64,000 nt of DNA, from NCBI GenBank assembly GCA_947503245.1, contig CANNCV010000001.1, forward strand, positions 805,501 through 869,500, in the 5' to 3' direction. The notes under the pieces are model-generated. The model did not search any database. It was not told the origin of the DNA and worked only from the letters and a program-made list of their open reading frames with translations. This stretch comes from an uncultured Sphingomonadaceae bacterium (GTDB lineage: Bacteria; Pseudomonadota; Alphaproteobacteria; Sphingomonadales; Sphingomonadaceae). Shown in pieces: positions 63,222-64,000 of this stretch. The position numbers were made by a program, and so were the translations under genes. Within the stretch, counting starts at the first letter, position 1; every line of letters starts with the position of its first letter.

Positions 63222-63977
63222 TCAGGCCTTAAGTCTGTGCTGCGATAGTTTTTCATAATAAGGCAATGCCAGACGTGCAATATTAGCATAATCGCCTGAT
63301 AACACAGGCAGATCGCGAGTCTTATCTTTGGACGGGGGGGTAAAGCCGGTACTGTCTATCACCGCATTATACCAATGGCGCGCCCAGACCCCGTCTTGTG
63401 GATGATAACCTGTCGGCCAGCTGAGCATTTCGCCGCTATATTGCATGCCCCACGCGCTGCATAAAGCTGCCAAAACCCCGCCCGGGTTGAGCAGAACATC
63501 ATCGCTGTCAATCACTATGGGCGGCTGACCCAAATCCTTCGTCACATGGTCAAACAATTCGGCCTGTTGCACAAAGCCGATAGCCTCTAGCGATGCACTT
63601 TCCATTTTATGGGCATAAGAGGCCAGAACACGGGCCGGATGCCGGATTAAAAAGGCGTGACGGACGGTGCTCATCCAGTTGCGATCTATGCCATCGACCA
63701 TATGATGACACATATGCTTTTGGTAAAATATGGGTGCAGGGGCAGGGGCTTTGATCAGCATATTGATGATCGCTTCAGGGTCCGTCTCATGGGCTGCCAA
63801 TATTGCATCACGCATCGGGTGATCTAAGCCAGTGATCGCCAGAAATGCCGCATAAAATGGCTCATCAACCACATATGTATCATCGCGTGCGCCAAAGCTG
63901 CGCATCATTGCGGTCGACAGATTGCGCGGGCCTGACCAAAGAGCGATGCGCAGCGGGGTAGCAAATTTAGCGTTCAT
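63222..63977 (-). CDS. Sulfotransferase-like protein
   Basis: About 251 residues. N-terminal LRIALWSGPRNLSTAMMRSFGARDDTYVVDEP resembles the PAPS-binding P-loop-like start of sulfotransferases, with the later IRHPARVLASYAHK carrying the conserved Arg and Ser-type 3'-phosphate-binding pattern (RHPARVLASY). Some members are found as paired sulfotransferase/HAD-like proteins near branched-chain aminotransferase genes. A GTG lies one codon earlier. It is the last gene of the window, on the minus strand; substrate unknown. Confidence 0.8.
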   Translation of the reverse strand: MNAKFATPLRIALWSGPRNLSTAMMRSFGARDDTYVVDEPFYAAFLAITGLDHPMRDAILAAHETDPEAIINMLIKAPAPAPIFYQKHMCHHMVDGIDRNWMSTVRHAFLIRHPARVLASYAHKMESASLEAIGFVQQAELFDHVTKDLGQPPIVIDSDDVLLNPGGVLAALCSAWGMQYSGEMLSWPTGYHPQDGVWARHWYNAVIDSTGFTPPSKDKTRDLPVLSGDYANIARLALPYYEKLSQHRLKA

Positions 63978-64000
63978 CACCGCCGCCTAGGTAATGGGCG

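Overview
The window looks like chromosomal DNA from a moderate-GC marine sphingomonad (Alphaproteobacteria, Sphingomonadales; Sphingorhabdus/Sphingopyxis-like). This is an inference from a compact crtY-crtI-crtB carotenoid cluster, the ligase-associated helicase and PdeM genes, many small predicted lipoproteins of the type sphingomonads carry, CobT, and short intergenic gaps. No rRNA, tRNA, CRISPR array, prophage or intact insertion sequence was seen. About 65 genes are supported.

Layout. 0.1-5.3 kb: an exported PhoD-type phosphatase, then an unusual regulatory block. In it a winged-helix/TM/TPR protein lies between two paralogous GAF-like proteins, next to a small exported protein and a strong candidate operator. 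5.3-5.8 kb is non-coding and structured. 5.8-12.6 kb: DUF1330, an MDR dehydrogenase, a TauD-type dioxygenase, a candidate small RNA with CUCCUCCC-type loops, the Lhr-like helicase, MarR, Dps and a 50-residue membrane peptide. 12.7-25.6 kb: a retropepsin-like protein, a membrane TPR protein, GST, TrhO, PdeM, MoeA, an S41 lipoprotein protease, an acyl-CoA dehydrogenase, TsaC/Sua5 and aquaporin Z. 25.6-31.7 kb: GalU, MsrA and an RND efflux pair. 31.8-38 kb: a lipoprotein, then crtB, a LOG-family gene, crtI and crtY on the minus strand, which together make a cyclised C40 carotenoid from geranylgeranyl diphosphate.

38-47.5 kb is partly accessory. It holds an AT-rich leader with a small orphan protein, a membrane TPR protein with recently duplicated 135-bp units, a membrane hydroxylase, DUF2141, MipA/OmpV, an apparently exported DUF917 protein, a GGDEF-EAL protein and an AT-rich membrane gene. 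47.6-53.1 kb opens with a TPP riboswitch and thiC. It then shows two gene-tail remnants: a 219-bp copy of the thiC 3' end and a shorter tail of a secreted-protein gene. Between them lie RidA-like and DUF4160/DUF2442 genes. 53-64 kb: DUF188, an acyltransferase, lipocalin, GFA, a cold-shock protein, a tightly overlapping DUF3429/lipoprotein/DUF427 operon, DoxX, YbjN, a GGDEF protein, CobT and a sulfotransferase-like protein.

Best candidates for something undescribed: the GAF/TPR block with its GGTAACA palindrome (1.8-5.3 kb), the minus-strand CUCCUCCC RNA (8.35-8.45 kb), the unidentified structured locus at 5.4-5.7 kb, and the repeated 'gene, insert, gene tail' architecture at 49.5-53.05 kb. 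All database-dependent statements here are from recognition of sequence patterns only.
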